Source: Gracilaria domingensis (Eukaryota > Rhodophyta > Florideophyceae > Gracilariales > Gracilariaceae). From it: a DNA stretch of 64,000 bases. Below the pieces are notes generated by a model. That model worked only from the letters and a program-made list of their open reading frames with translations, ran no database searches and was not told where the DNA came from. The position numbers and the translations under genes are program-made. Positions 20,335-30,100 of the stretch are shown one piece after another. Location: NCBI GenBank assembly GCA_022539475.1, contig VCMS01000112.1, positions 225,316 through 289,315 of the forward strand, written 5' to 3'. The first letter of the stretch is position 1. Each line of letters starts with the position of its first letter.

Positions 20335-20354
20335 TACCTTTGGTACCTTTGGTA
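20335..20354. promoter_or_regulatory. Tandem overlapping palindromic element TACC-N3-GGTA (copy 2)
   Basis: TACCTTTGGTACCTTTGGTA; the reverse complement differs from the 4377-4396 copy at one of 20 positions. Confidence 0.45.
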
Positions 20355-20626
20355 CATGCATCGAAGCGATGTCCGGCAGAAGCGCTCGCAGCGGAGGCGG
20401 CGCTGCACGTGTTGTGCGTGTGCGTGCCTCATCATGCTCATCAATTTGATAATCAACAGTGTTTGTGTTTGATTTGCCGTGAGATACACGCTGGCTGCTG
20501 CTCACCGGCACTGCCGCACTGTGCTTCACCAAGTCAGCTTTAAAACGCTGGAGCACGCCGCCGTCTGCCCAAGGAGGAACGAGTACCGCTGTACCGCCGC
20601 ACGTCCGCTCCAGCAGCCTCCAGCGG

Positions 20627-20664
20627 CTGGAGTCCAGCTGCACCAAAGCCAGTCTGGACTCCAG
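20627..20664. repeat. Perfect 11-bp inverted repeat
   Basis: CTGGAGTCCAG (20627-20637) and CTGGACTCCAG (20654-20664) are exact reverse complements with a 16-nt loop. Extra CTCCAG/CTGGAG copies flank it at about 20608, 20618 and 20668. Confidence 0.65.
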
Positions 20665-21129
20665 AGTCTGGAGCCGCATGATGGCGGCGCTGGTGAGCCT
20701 CAAACTTTTGGGAAACTTTTCAGCGAAAAACACGCGCCCTCACGACGTGAAGCACCCCCAAAACACGTTGCGTTGCTGCCGCCTGTGATTGGCGCACGCC
20801 GCCGTTCAAAATTAAATTCTATGGCGCTTTTTGCGGCTGCTGAGCTCTGAGCTCAGCCGCCGCCAAAGTTCAACTTTCGAAAACCACAAGCTCGTGATCA
20901 GATCATCCACTGACCTCCAGATATCTCCGAAGCGCGGCCGTGGCCCCGAGATAAACACCCGGTGGCCCACGCCCCTCTGTGCCAACCCACCCCTTCTCAA
21001 TCGCCGCCACCAGCCGCCGCCGCCGCCTGCACCCCCTCTATTAAGCCCGCCGCGTTGAGTCTCGCCGCGGCTCGGACCATGCACTAGTGTCATCGCGTGC
21101 CTTTTTTCTTGCTGTAGGTAGAGTGCAGT

Positions 21130-21990
21130 ATGGTTACTAACGTCGAAACTTCAACCCCGTTGCACCCGCCCCCCCAAACGTCGGCGCTTGTCTCCAAGCA
21201 GACCTCCGCCTCTTCCAAGAAAAAGAAGAAGAGAAGGAACGGCGCCAGTGCCGCCACCGGAAGTGGCTCCGAGAACTCGTCTGCCTCCGCCTCCCCTCCT
21301 CCCTCGGAAGCGCAGGATGACAGCATGCATTCTGACACATCCCCGGCCACCATGGAGCGATGGAAGCACCGCGTCCAGAGTTTGCGCTCTTCGTTGAGTC
21401 AGGTGCAAGCCGAGAACCGCATCCTGTCGGCTGATCTCAAGGCGGCCACGGCGCGCGCGAACGATGCGGAACAGGCGGAGACCGCTGTCAACAAGGGCTT
21501 GCTCACCGCCCGTTCTGTCATCAGTCAACGCGACCGCTCGGTTGCGGAGCTCAACGCGCTGGCGTCCAACCAGCGCGCAGATTTTCGCCGCCTGGAGGAG
21601 GAGAAGAAAAAGCTCGATAGACGACTGGTGTTGCTCAAGACGGTGAGCGCTAATCTGCAAGAGGCGAGGGAGGAACGAGACTGTGCGGAGAAGAAAACGG
21701 AAGAGTTGCAATCAAACAGCGCGCGTCTGAAGAAGAAGCTGGCGCAGAAGCAGCAGCTAATTGACGAGCAGGGGAAACAATTGCAGGTGTTGGAGCTCAA
21801 GGAAAAGCAGGTGGACAAACTGCAGTGTCAGCTGAATGACCTGCGGGAAGATAAGTTGTCTGCAGAGGAGCAAGCTGCGAGGAGAAGTGTAATGGCGGCC
21901 GGCGCAAGTGCGCTTTGTGGAGTGGTGGCAGGTGTAGCCTTTTGCCTCTTGACTCGTGCGAGAAACGAGGAGGACCGCGAGACACGCTAA
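21130..21990 (+). CDS. Coiled-coil protein with C-terminal membrane anchor
   Basis: A 286-aa protein. Residues 1-75 are Ser/Pro-rich with a strong basic cluster (KKKKKRR) at 30-36. Residues 76-250 form a long charged coiled coil with many Gln, Glu, Lys, Arg and heptad Leu. A hydrophobic helix (AAGASALCGVVAGVAFCLL, near residues 255-274) is followed by a short charged tail. This is the layout of a tail-anchored protein with its bulk in the cytosol, such as a tether or golgin-like protein on the ER, Golgi or organelle outer membrane. No specific family is recognised. A possible intron end lies 13 bp upstream of the ATG, so the leader may be spliced. Confidence 0.7.
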   Translation: MVTNVETSTPLHPPPQTSALVSKQTSASSKKKKKRRNGASAATGSGSENSSASASPPPSEAQDDSMHSDTSPATMERWKHRVQSLRSSLSQVQAENRILSADLKAATARANDAEQAETAVNKGLLTARSVISQRDRSVAELNALASNQRADFRRLEEEKKKLDRRLVLLKTVSANLQEAREERDCAEKKTEELQSNSARLKKKLAQKQQLIDEQGKQLQVLELKEKQVDKLQCQLNDLREDKLSAEEQAARRSVMAAGASALCGVVAGVAFCLLTRARNEEDRETR

Positions 21991-22990
21991 GCAGCATGTG
22001 AATGCTTGGCGCATGTGAATGCTTGGGCGTGTTGGGATTGCAACTGTGAAAGGACATTGTGAGGCGTACACTGCATGTGGCACCGCGGATGTCTGCGTGA
22101 TAAAAGCATAAATGTAGGAGAGAGAGTATGATTGCTTAACGTGCTTGCTGCGTTTTGGTGACAAATTGCGTGAGCTTCGGTAGAAGCGTTTGCTTATGGC
22201 TGCTCCTTGACAAGCTCAGATAAGCCTGCGCCAGCGTGTTGTGAGGTATGGGTTGTATGATGTACTGCACAATGCTGCTTTGACAAGAAGGTCTGCGCCT
22301 CAAGCAGTGTGTAGCTCATGAAGGATCGATTGTCAATGCCCTACACTGTATGTCATCTGCGGAGTCGGCAATGACGTCTGCGAAAGTATCTTGTGGGTTG
22401 GATTGCAACCAACATGATTCGATTTTCTACGTGCAACTGCTCGCGAGGGAGGCGTGAGAGCAGCCACAGCAGTAGGCACGCAGGTAGATGCATGAGAAAA
22501 GAAAAACTGCCACCGACGGAAGGCCAGCCTTCACCTTGGTCTCGTTGGCAGGGAGAGGAAGGCCGGTCGCAGGCGTTGGTTTGACGCGACTGAGCTGGTG
22601 CATGCGTGCTGCGCAGCCGTTCTTCCTCTTGAGCGGTCAACAAGGCACGTTGGCACGCACCCTGCTGGCGCAACGTGATTCGCCCAGCAGCGACATATTT
22701 TCCAACTGCGTTTCGAAACGCGCCGCGATCCGGAGCCGGAGCCCGTTTGCAGGATCCATTTTGCGTCTTGCGCATTTTTTTTGCGGGTGCGTGGAAAACG
22801 TCTGACGGAGCGCATCTGCCGCGATTGGGCCGCCACCTACAGTATCAACACGCGCGAACGTGGTCGGTGGGGCCAGCCGCGACGCGCTGCTTCCTGCGCA
22901 CTTTCAGGTCCTCGACGCTCTTTCCACCGCCGCCTGTTTCGCTTCACGCCGAACTGTCGCACCGCCGCCGCGCCTTCTTCCCCCTCCCTT

Positions 22991-23013
22991 CCCCCCCCCC
23001 CCCCCCCCCCCCC
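22991..23013 (+). promoter_or_regulatory. Run of 23 C in a pyrimidine tract before the UBL-bZIP gene
   Basis: The tract (about 22975-23013 in full) ends 47 bp before the ATG at 23061. The complementary strand is a G run able to form a quadruplex. Confidence 0.5.
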
Positions 23014-23037
23014 GCTTTGGCTTCGCTCTGCGCGCAC

Positions 23038-23052
23038 ATGAATTCGCCGTGA
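23038..23052 (+). promoter_or_regulatory. Upstream ORF of four codons
   Basis: ATGAATTCGCCGTGA encodes four residues and stops 8 nt before the main ATG at 23061, in another frame. If the transcript starts in or before the C tract, it would be the first AUG met by ribosomes. Confidence 0.4.
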
Positions 23053-23060
23053 GGAGCTGC

Positions 23061-25115
23061 ATGCTGAAATCCTCCCCGAACAAAATGTCTCTCAAGAACG
23101 CGGCCGGCGATACCACTGTCCCGCGGTCGGACCTCGATCGCTACGCCCCCAACTCCTCTCTTCCGCTCCTCGTGCGAATGCCCAATGGGGAGGACCACCA
23201 AGTGGACATGCCATCAAACGCCTCCGTGAAGGACCTCAAGACCTCCATCGCCAACCTGCCATGGCAGCCCTCCGGCAACGACCCGCAGCAGCAGTCTCTG
23301 GAACTCGAATTCGGCGGCGAGACGCTCAACGAAAACGAAACACTCAGCCACTACAACATCCCGGAGGTGTATGACCATGCGGACGGCTTCCTGAAGACCA
23401 TCTCCGACAGCGGCTACCTTGATCCCGACAAGAAGGTCGAGGCGCTTGATAAGGCATGCGCAGTGGTCCGTGGTATTTCGCGTGGCGAGAAGGACATGCA
23501 ACGTCTCATCAGCGCCGTGTTCGACGACATGAACGACGACACGCCAGCCTCGCCGTCTGCACAACCTTCGCTTAGCGCCATGAGACGTTCCCGTATCAGC
23601 CGCATACCCTCGCTCAACCTTGGAGCGCTCAACTCATTCAGCGCTGATGGGAAATCAACTTCGAAGCTGTTTTCTCCCTCAGCGCCGCCAACGCCTCGAC
23701 AACTGATGCGAACGCTGAGCTCGCTCCGACCGGACCTATACGACACACAGGCTGCCGAGAAGGCGACCAGCTCTTTATCGTTAGGAAATATCGCTAATTT
23801 GGCAAACTCTGTTCCCTCGCGTCTGAATGAGTCTCAGAATCAGGGAAGTGGCGAATTGAAGAGAGGAAACACGTGGTTTCACGATATTATGAGTTCAATC
23901 AACACTTCCCTTCGTGATCCGAGGAAGGGGGGCGCCTCTGCCCGTGATGATCACGATGACGTAGAGGGCGATAGTGAGGGCGAGGACGGCGGTGGAGCAG
24001 AAGAAGGAAATACCTCTACAAACCCCAGCGCACCACATTCACATTCCACCAATCCTGGAGGCCCCATTGCGTTTGGAGATATGTTGAAACAAGAGAATTC
24101 GTCATCAGCGGATAACGACCGAAACAAGTCTTCAGCAGCAACCACGAAGGAAGACAAGCCTGTTTCAGGCCCGTCTTCCAAGGTGGAAGGGAACACAATG
24201 AATGCTACCATGGCCGCCGCCGAGGGCCAGACGACCTCGAAGCCAAACATCGAATCCAGCTCAAAACCAGCAACTCCACCGAAGGGCGATTCCAAGGCCA
24301 CTGAGACGCGGGAGACTGGGCAAAATTCATCTGAAGCCTCGAACGCGAACCTTCAAACGCCTCAGAAGCAAACCACACCATCCAGCGGTTCGAACACTAT
24401 TGTACCCAGTCGCCCAATTTCGAATCAGGACAAGCAGGTAATTGGCCTCACTCCGGAGCGTCAACCCGCCGGGGATGAAGTGAAACTGCCAAAGAAGCGA
24501 GGAAGGAAGCGGAAAAACCCTCATCTCACAGAGGAAGAAAGAAAAGCACAAAGGCAAGCGCAGAACAGAGAAAGCGCCAAGCTCTCTCGAATTCGCCGAA
24601 AGAACATGACGATGGAATACGAGAAGAGAGTGAACACTCTCGAAGGTGAGAATGAAAACCTCCGTGACACGATTAGCGGGCTGGAGGACCGCCTTCAGAT
24701 GCTGCAGAACCTGCTCACAATCACTGTGCAAAGAAGAGCTATTCCGCAGGTTCACCCGTCAATGATTCCGCCGTCAACCGCCGCCATTGGCCAAGGGCCG
24801 CATACCCGACTGAACCCGGCAATAAACCCGCACATGTCGATGCCCACCCAAGCAGGCATTGGCTCACAGGCGGGTCTGGTTTCCCGGGTCAACGCACATG
24901 CTCTGCTGGGAGGTCAGAATGTAATGGCTCGGGCCGGGGCAACGTCACATGCTGGCATGATTCACGCACAGAACGCGCTCAACACACAACGCCCGCTCAA
25001 TGCAAACGACGCTCTGGTAGGTCGCACTCAGGCCCTTTCAGGTTCACGGCCTTTAGGACCGAATGCGCCGCCACAATCAAACTCATTGACAAACTATCGG
25101 TATAAGAACTTCTGA
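23061..25115 (+). CDS. Ubiquitin-like domain / bZIP fusion transcription factor
   Basis: From the ATG at 23061 (alternative Met at 23085) the protein has 684 residues. Residues about 34-105 read as a ubiquitin-like fold: LPLLVRMPNGEDHQVDMPSN, ASVKDLKTSIA, then LELEFGGETLNENETLSHYN, matching the beta-grasp pattern in which a LxxGKxLxDxxTLxxY segment follows the central helix. There is no C-terminal GlyGly, so it is a built-in domain rather than a conjugating tag. After 370 residues of Ser/Thr/Asn-rich acidic linker comes KKRGRKRK, then a bZIP basic region with the NxxSAxxSR signature (N502, R510) and a leucine zipper to about residue 557. A Met/Asn/Gly-rich tail follows. It is presumably a nuclear DNA-binding dimer. 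Confidence 0.85.
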   Translation: MLKSSPNKMSLKNAAGDTTVPRSDLDRYAPNSSLPLLVRMPNGEDHQVDMPSNASVKDLKTSIANLPWQPSGNDPQQQSLELEFGGETLNENETLSHYNIPEVYDHADGFLKTISDSGYLDPDKKVEALDKACAVVRGISRGEKDMQRLISAVFDDMNDDTPASPSAQPSLSAMRRSRISRIPSLNLGALNSFSADGKSTSKLFSPSAPPTPRQLMRTLSSLRPDLYDTQAAEKATSSLSLGNIANLANSVPSRLNESQNQGSGELKRGNTWFHDIMSSINTSLRDPRKGGASARDDHDDVEGDSEGEDGGGAEEGNTSTNPSAPHSHSTNPGGPIAFGDMLKQENSSSADNDRNKSSAATTKEDKPVSGPSSKVEGNTMNATMAAAEGQTTSKPNIESSSKPATPPKGDSKATETRETGQNSSEASNANLQTPQKQTTPSSGSNTIVPSRPISNQDKQVIGLTPERQPAGDEVKLPKKRGRKRKNPHLTEEERKAQRQAQNRESAKLSRIRRKNMTMEYEKRVNTLEGENENLRDTISGLEDRLQMLQNLLTITVQRRAIPQVHPSMIPPSTAAIGQGPHTRLNPAINPHMSMPTQAGIGSQAGLVSRVNAHALLGGQNVMARAGATSHAGMIHAQNALNTQRPLNANDALVGRTQALSGSRPLGPNAPPQSNSLTNYRYKNF

Positions 25116-25477
25116 TACATTTAAGAGATGAAACCCATTTTGCTGTTTTCACACATCGTTATGCATTTCTTTTTTTTTATAGTGCACATGGAATGGGTTT
25201 ACCTTCCCGACGGTTGCATTTTCGCAGAGTAGTTTTAACTAGTAGGACCGTTATTTTTGGCGACTCACGGTATATGCTCGACAATCAACGCATCTCTGCC
25301 TCATTTACGTGCGGGTCTCAGAAAACAGAGTTTATGCGTCTCTACCTGACAAGGAGGCATAGCGTGAACGACATGGTTCATTGAAAAATAGGCCTCTGTC
25401 TCTTTCTGATCTACGACAGTTTGTACATTGTGCGTGTTACATGGGGCATCGGAGTAAATGGGTAGACGGTTCCGCCT
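25116..25477. other. Convergent 3' region of UBL-bZIP and DnaJ genes
   Basis: About 360 bp, AT-richer, with a T9 run near 25170. No gene is seen. Confidence 0.6.
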
Positions 25478-26770
25478 CTACCGCGGGGATATTGACCGTC
25501 GCAAGAAGCGTTGAAAACGTTGAAGTAAAGACTGGGATGCGCAATCTTCGGGTTTGGTGATCTTCCCGCCATCCTCTTCCATTAGGTCTGTGATGAGCTG
25601 CTTTTGGCGAGTGCTGAGAGTCTCGGGCACGACGATCTTGAAGTGGACTACTTGGTTGCCACGGCGCGGGCTATTGACACCCCGCATTGCGCGGCCGTGT
25701 AGTACGTATGTGTCATCGGGTTGCGTACCCGGTCGCACTGTTACATTCTCGGTGCCATCCAGAGTGCGCACCTCCACGTTTCCGCCCAAGGCGGCCTGTG
25801 CAAAACTGATGGGTGCAACGACGTGTAAGTCCTTGCCGCTGCGATGAAAGTAGTCGTCCTCCTTGACCTTAACTTGGATGAAGAGGTCGCCCGGCGGCCC
25901 CCTCCGTATACCTGTAGCTCCAGCGCCCGGAACACGTAGAACCATTCCAGTGTCGCAGCCCGCTGGAAATGAGACAGAGGCCTCCTTGAAGGCGTTAACG
26001 ACGCCATCACCGTCGCACGCCGAGCAAGGGTCGAGCATTAGATCGCCGGTGCCATTGCAACGATGGCATGTAATGATGACACTCTGGAACATGCCGGCAG
26101 ACGTGCGCACGCGCCCTTCACCAGAGCATTGTGGGCAGCGTACGATGCGGGTTGAGGAGGTCTTCCCAGAGCCGGCGCATGTATGGCAGGTGTCAACGGA
26201 AGGGGTGCGAACCTGTTTGCTGACGCCAAAAGCAGCCTCCCTTAGCGAGAGGGTAACAACGGCGTGCTTGTCGTCTCCAGGCGCGGGGTCGTCGACGGCC
26301 GGGCGTTGAACCTGCTGGCCGGTGAAGAACTGGCCAAACTCGCGCAGAACCTCGTCGATGTCAGGGGCAGCGTACTGGCCGGCGGCGCCGGCAGCGGCAG
26401 CGGCAGGATCGGCGCCCTGGTCGGCGGCGCGGACGCCCTCCTCGCCGAAGCGATCATAGATACGGCGCTTGTTCTTGTCGGAGAGCGTCTGGTACGCGTG
26501 GTTGACCTGCGCAAAGGTGTCGCGGTCGCCGTTGGAGGTGTCCGGGTGGTGATCCTTTGCGAGGCGGTAGTAGGCCTTCTTGATGTCGGCGGCGGAGGCG
26601 TCGCGCGACACGCCGAGCAGCTCGTAGTAGTCGGCGGCGGCGCGCTGCGACGCGGAGCTGGCCGAGCCGGAGAGCGCGCGCAGCGCGGCGCGCGAGCGCG
26701 AGGCGGACTGCGGCGCCAGCGACGACGCGGAGAGCGCGCGCGCGGCGCGGCAGAGCAGCGGCGACGCCAT
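25478..26770 (-). CDS. Type I (class A) DnaJ/Hsp40 co-chaperone, organelle-targeted
   Basis: The ATG at 26770 gives 430 aa. The frame continues upstream only because the region is GC-rich. Residues 1-45 are Ala/Ser/Arg-rich without acids, a likely mitochondrial or plastid presequence. The J domain spans about 47-110 with HPD at 75-77. An Ala/Gly-rich linker leads to four zinc-binding repeats (CHTCAGSG, CPQCSGEG, CHRCNGTG, CSACDGDG), then the C-terminal substrate-binding domains (the GDLFIQVKVKEDDYFHRSG region). All parts of a bacterial-type DnaJ are present, so it should stimulate an organellar Hsp70. It is head-to-head with SIN3, with 396 bp between the start codons. Confidence 0.93.
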   Translation of the reverse strand: MASPLLCRAARALSASSLAPQSASRSRAALRALSGSASSASQRAAADYYELLGVSRDASAADIKKAYYRLAKDHHPDTSNGDRDTFAQVNHAYQTLSDKNKRRIYDRFGEEGVRAADQGADPAAAAAGAAGQYAAPDIDEVLREFGQFFTGQQVQRPAVDDPAPGDDKHAVVTLSLREAAFGVSKQVRTPSVDTCHTCAGSGKTSSTRIVRCPQCSGEGRVRTSAGMFQSVIITCHRCNGTGDLMLDPCSACDGDGVVNAFKEASVSFPAGCDTGMVLRVPGAGATGIRRGPPGDLFIQVKVKEDDYFHRSGKDLHVVAPISFAQAALGGNVEVRTLDGTENVTVRPGTQPDDTYVLHGRAMRGVNSPRRGNQVVHFKIVVPETLSTRQKQLITDLMEEDGGKITKPEDCASQSLLQRFQRFLRRSISPR

Positions 26771-27117
26771 GGGGGGCGGCGGGCGGCGGCGGGCGGCGGC
26801 GGCGGCGGGGAGCACGGCGCGGGAGGCGGCGCGGCGCGGCGGGCGGAAGACGCCGCGCGCGGCGGCGACACGCGTGGCGCGCGACGTGCTGTCCAGCTGC
26901 GCGCGGTGGCGTGGCGCGCGGCAGTGGCGCGTGCGCGTTCCGCGCGCGCGCCTTTTGAACGCGCGCGTGTCGCCGCGTGCGAGCGGCGCCGCGGCGTCGC
27001 TGCCGCACGCGCGACCGCGCCCCTTCCGCGCCGCTTCCGCCCGCCGCCGCCCCGTCGTTCGCCGCCGCCGCCGCAGCCGCCGCCGCCGCCGCCGCAGCCG
27101 CCGCCGCCGCCGCCGCA

Positions 27118-27149
<32 letters not shown>

Positions 27150-27166
27150 CGCCGCCGCCGCGCCTG
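26771..27166. promoter_or_regulatory. Bidirectional promoter region, DnaJ (-) and SIN3 (+)
   Basis: 396 bp of extreme GC between divergent ATGs. The SIN3 side ends in a long CCG/GCC trinucleotide run (about 27055-27165) with CAG interruptions. No TATA box is seen. Frames from both genes run through it, but neither continuation is likely to be translated. Confidence 0.55.
27055..27165. repeat. CCG/GCC trinucleotide repeat before SIN3
   Basis: More than thirty CCG-type triplets with occasional CAG and GTC interruptions lie immediately 5' of the chosen SIN3 ATG. Confidence 0.85.
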
Positions 27167-30100
27167 ATGCATTCGCCGCCGCGCTCGTCGCCGCAGCGCT
27201 CGCCGCCGCGCTCGCTCGAGACGTTTGGCGCCGTGCTGCGCACGCCCGTGGAGCCCAAGCGTGGCGCCGTCTCCGCCGCGCCCGCGCCGCCGCCGCCGCG
27301 ACGTGCTGCCGCGCCGTCGCCGCTACGTTCGCTGCATGCGTCGCCGCCGCCGCCGCCGCTAGGCGCGCCGCCGCCGCCGCTGCCGCGCGCGGTGCTGCTG
27401 CCGTCTTCCAGGGCGTCTGCCGTCATGCAGACGTTGCCGCCCTTCCAGCACGCGCCGCCGCGCCGCCCGTCTCCGCCGCCCTCGCGCATTGCCGTCGATC
27501 CTGCCCCCCTGTACCAACACCCGCTCCGCGTCTCCATATCCCCCCTCGTCGCCGATGGCGCCGCTCCACCGCCACCGCGCGCGCGCATGCCGCCTCCACC
27601 GCCGCCCCACATGTCGTACGGCCGCCCTCTGCCGCACGACGCGCGATCGCTTCCGCCTCCACACTTCGACGTCTACCACCTCCCGCAGCACGCCGTACAG
27701 CCACGGCTGGTGGAGCGAGCCGCTTCCCCCGTCATGCTGCCCGTACTCAGCAGCACTTCGCAGCAAAACGTGCCGCCCCGTCGCCTCCACGCCGCGCCCA
27801 CAGACGCGCCCGAAGGCGCACAGCCGCATGCTCAGTCCGCCGCACCGGTCGAGTCCTCATCTGCGGCCCAACAGTCGCAGCATGATCGCCAGTCGCCTGC
27901 GCGTCACGCGCCTCCCGATCACCGAAAGCCACTACGTCAACCGTCTCCTCCGCCGCAACAGCAGCCCGCAGCAACGCGCGACATGCACAAGCAGCAGCCG
28001 CCACCGCTCGCACCTTTGCCGCCCCACGACGCGGCCATGTCTCTGCGCCCACCGCACGGCTCGTTGCCGCCGCCGCCTCCCGATGCTCTCCGGTCACCGT
28101 CGCGTCAACCTGCCCAGTCGCCTCCGCAGCAACTCCCAGCAACAAAGGCGCTCGTACAGCCGAACCCTCCACATCAACCGCAACACGTGCCGCCTCGTTC
28201 AATACCGCACGACGGCTACGCGCAACCACCCGCGATGCCGCTGCACCTTCCACACAACAAGTCGCATTGGCATTTACAGCCGCATATGATGCCGCCACTA
28301 CCCCACCGACCACCGCCTCCGCATGTGCTGCCTTCGAACCCCGTCGCCGACCATCCGTCGTATCAGCACGACCCGCACTGGCATGCACACCACCCTCAAG
28401 CCCTCGCACAGTACGAGCGCCATCCACCGCCGCGAACACATCCGTCTGCCAATCCCGATCCCACAAAGCCGCATCCACGCAACAACTGGCCGAATGTTCG
28501 ATTCCTTCCACCACCTGGTACGCCACCGCACGGAGCGCCCAGGCTGCCACACCAACCACAACGTGTTGACCAGCAACAACCTCCGCGCTCGCAACCCAGT
28601 CATCCTATGAATGAGGCGCAATCGTATCCATACCAGCAGAGGTTACAGCCTCCGCCGATGATGCCTCCGTCAGAGCCTCAACAGCATGTGCATGATGCTC
28701 ATCCGCCAACCGGTCCCACACCCAACATGCATCAACGTACGCAATCTCCTGTGCATCAGATTACACAATCCGCTTCTACGCTCAAGCAGAATATGAGTCC
28801 TACGTTGAGCAACGTTGGAGGAGCACCGAGGGCATCAGGAACTGCGACAGCACAGCCGCCGTCGTCGCGTGATGAGTCGTCGCCGCAAATGACACCTTCC
28901 ACACCACCCCCGGCAACGAATGAAGCCAAACACGTTGCTTCTATTCCGCTCTCGTCCGCCAGTGATCAGAGGAAGAGGCCATCGCATCGTGATGGCGATA
29001 GAGACCGTCCAACTCAACAACAACTGCCTCCGTCACAACCGCCTCCGCCACAACAGCCCCTTTCGGCGCCACAGCAAGGAAACGAGGAGAGTGTGAATAC
29101 ACAGCGTCGCGAGTTGAAAGTCGAGGACGCACTAGCGTATTTGGAGAAGGTCAAGAGTCAGTTTTCGGACCAAATCAGTGTGTACAACCAGTTTCTTGAT
29201 ATCATGAAGGAGTTTAAAGCGCAATCTATTGATACGAAACAGGTTATACATCGCGTCGCCGAATTATTTCGTGGTCACAAAGAACTTATTCTGGGCTTCA
29301 ACACTTTTCTTCCCCCAGGGTACAACATTTGCGTGACTGAGGGATCAAGCGGAGTGCTCATGACAGGTTTTGAAGGGCCTGGGGGCTTCAGTGAATTACC
29401 ACCGGCGCGCAAAGTTCCGTCGAAAAACTCTACATCCCGATCTAATTCCAAAAAGAAACAAAACGCTGCTAACTCAAATGCTACTGCCTCTTCTGTAGCA
29501 CTCAGTCCGAAGCGAAGAGATTCAAAGAAGCCGCACCACACCTCAAGTAGTACCCCAGGTACCGCTCTAAATGCTCAGCACCTTCAGTCTGCAGGTGCTG
29601 ACCATCCGCAATCCCTACATCCGCAGCACCCAGCGACTTCTTTCGACCACGACGAAAAGCAGCACTTAGGAACTCAGTCTCTGCCCTCCGAAGACAAGTA
29701 TTCTGGACCACCTGGGAAGGGATTCGGTTCGCGGCGTCCACTTGCAAAGGTCGAAGAGGATATGCGAGCACCACAGACTTCAGGCATGCCGAGAACAAGT
29801 AGACCAAAGCAGGAGGAGACGCAAGCGCGTGCCATGGAGTTTGAGAGGGCGATAGGGTTCGTGACCTCTATCAAGGAAAGGTTTGCTGACACCCCGAAGA
29901 CCTATGAAGAGTTTCTTGAAACGTTGACCCGCTTTCGGTCGGAGCAGACCAGCATAAGAGAGGTGTTCGAGACAGTTGCGAGTTTGTTTGGTCCGCACAA
30001 GGATTTGCTTGCCCAGTTCAAGGAATTCTTGCCGTCTATTGCAATCACTGGCCTCTCTGACTCAAAACCAGTGCGAAGCAGGCCTGTTCCCCATGGTGGA

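Larger units (their letters stand above)
19398..21129. other. GC-rich intergenic, 1.7 kb, with repeats and the second double palindrome
   Basis: Several overlapping frames are open because of high GC (CGG and GCG repeats near 19441-19540, and a C tract near 19906). None has recognisable content. It contains TACC/GGTA elements at 20162-20172 and 20335-20354 and an inverted repeat at 20627-20664. A TAG/GTAG junction near 21117 may be the end of a leader intron of the next gene. Confidence 0.5.
21991..23060. other. Intergenic/leader region of the UBL-bZIP gene, 1.07 kb
   Basis: No confirmed gene. The last 100 bp are pyrimidine-rich with a run of 23 C (22991-23013) and a four-codon upstream ORF. 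The large frame entering from 22860 has no ATG there and is treated as leader. Confidence 0.55.

Noticed and set aside
22860-23060. N-terminal extension of the UBL-bZIP frame
   Set aside because: The frame has no ATG there and includes the C23 run translated as poly-Pro; it is treated as leader.
26264-27166. 5' extension of the SIN3 frame
   Set aside because: It is antisense to the confirmed DnaJ gene and the CCG repeat; the translation is low complexity. The ATG at 27167 is a better start.
26771-27172. N-terminal extension of the DnaJ frame
   Set aside because: Poly-Arg translation of the CCG repeat; the presequence starts naturally at the ATG at 26770.
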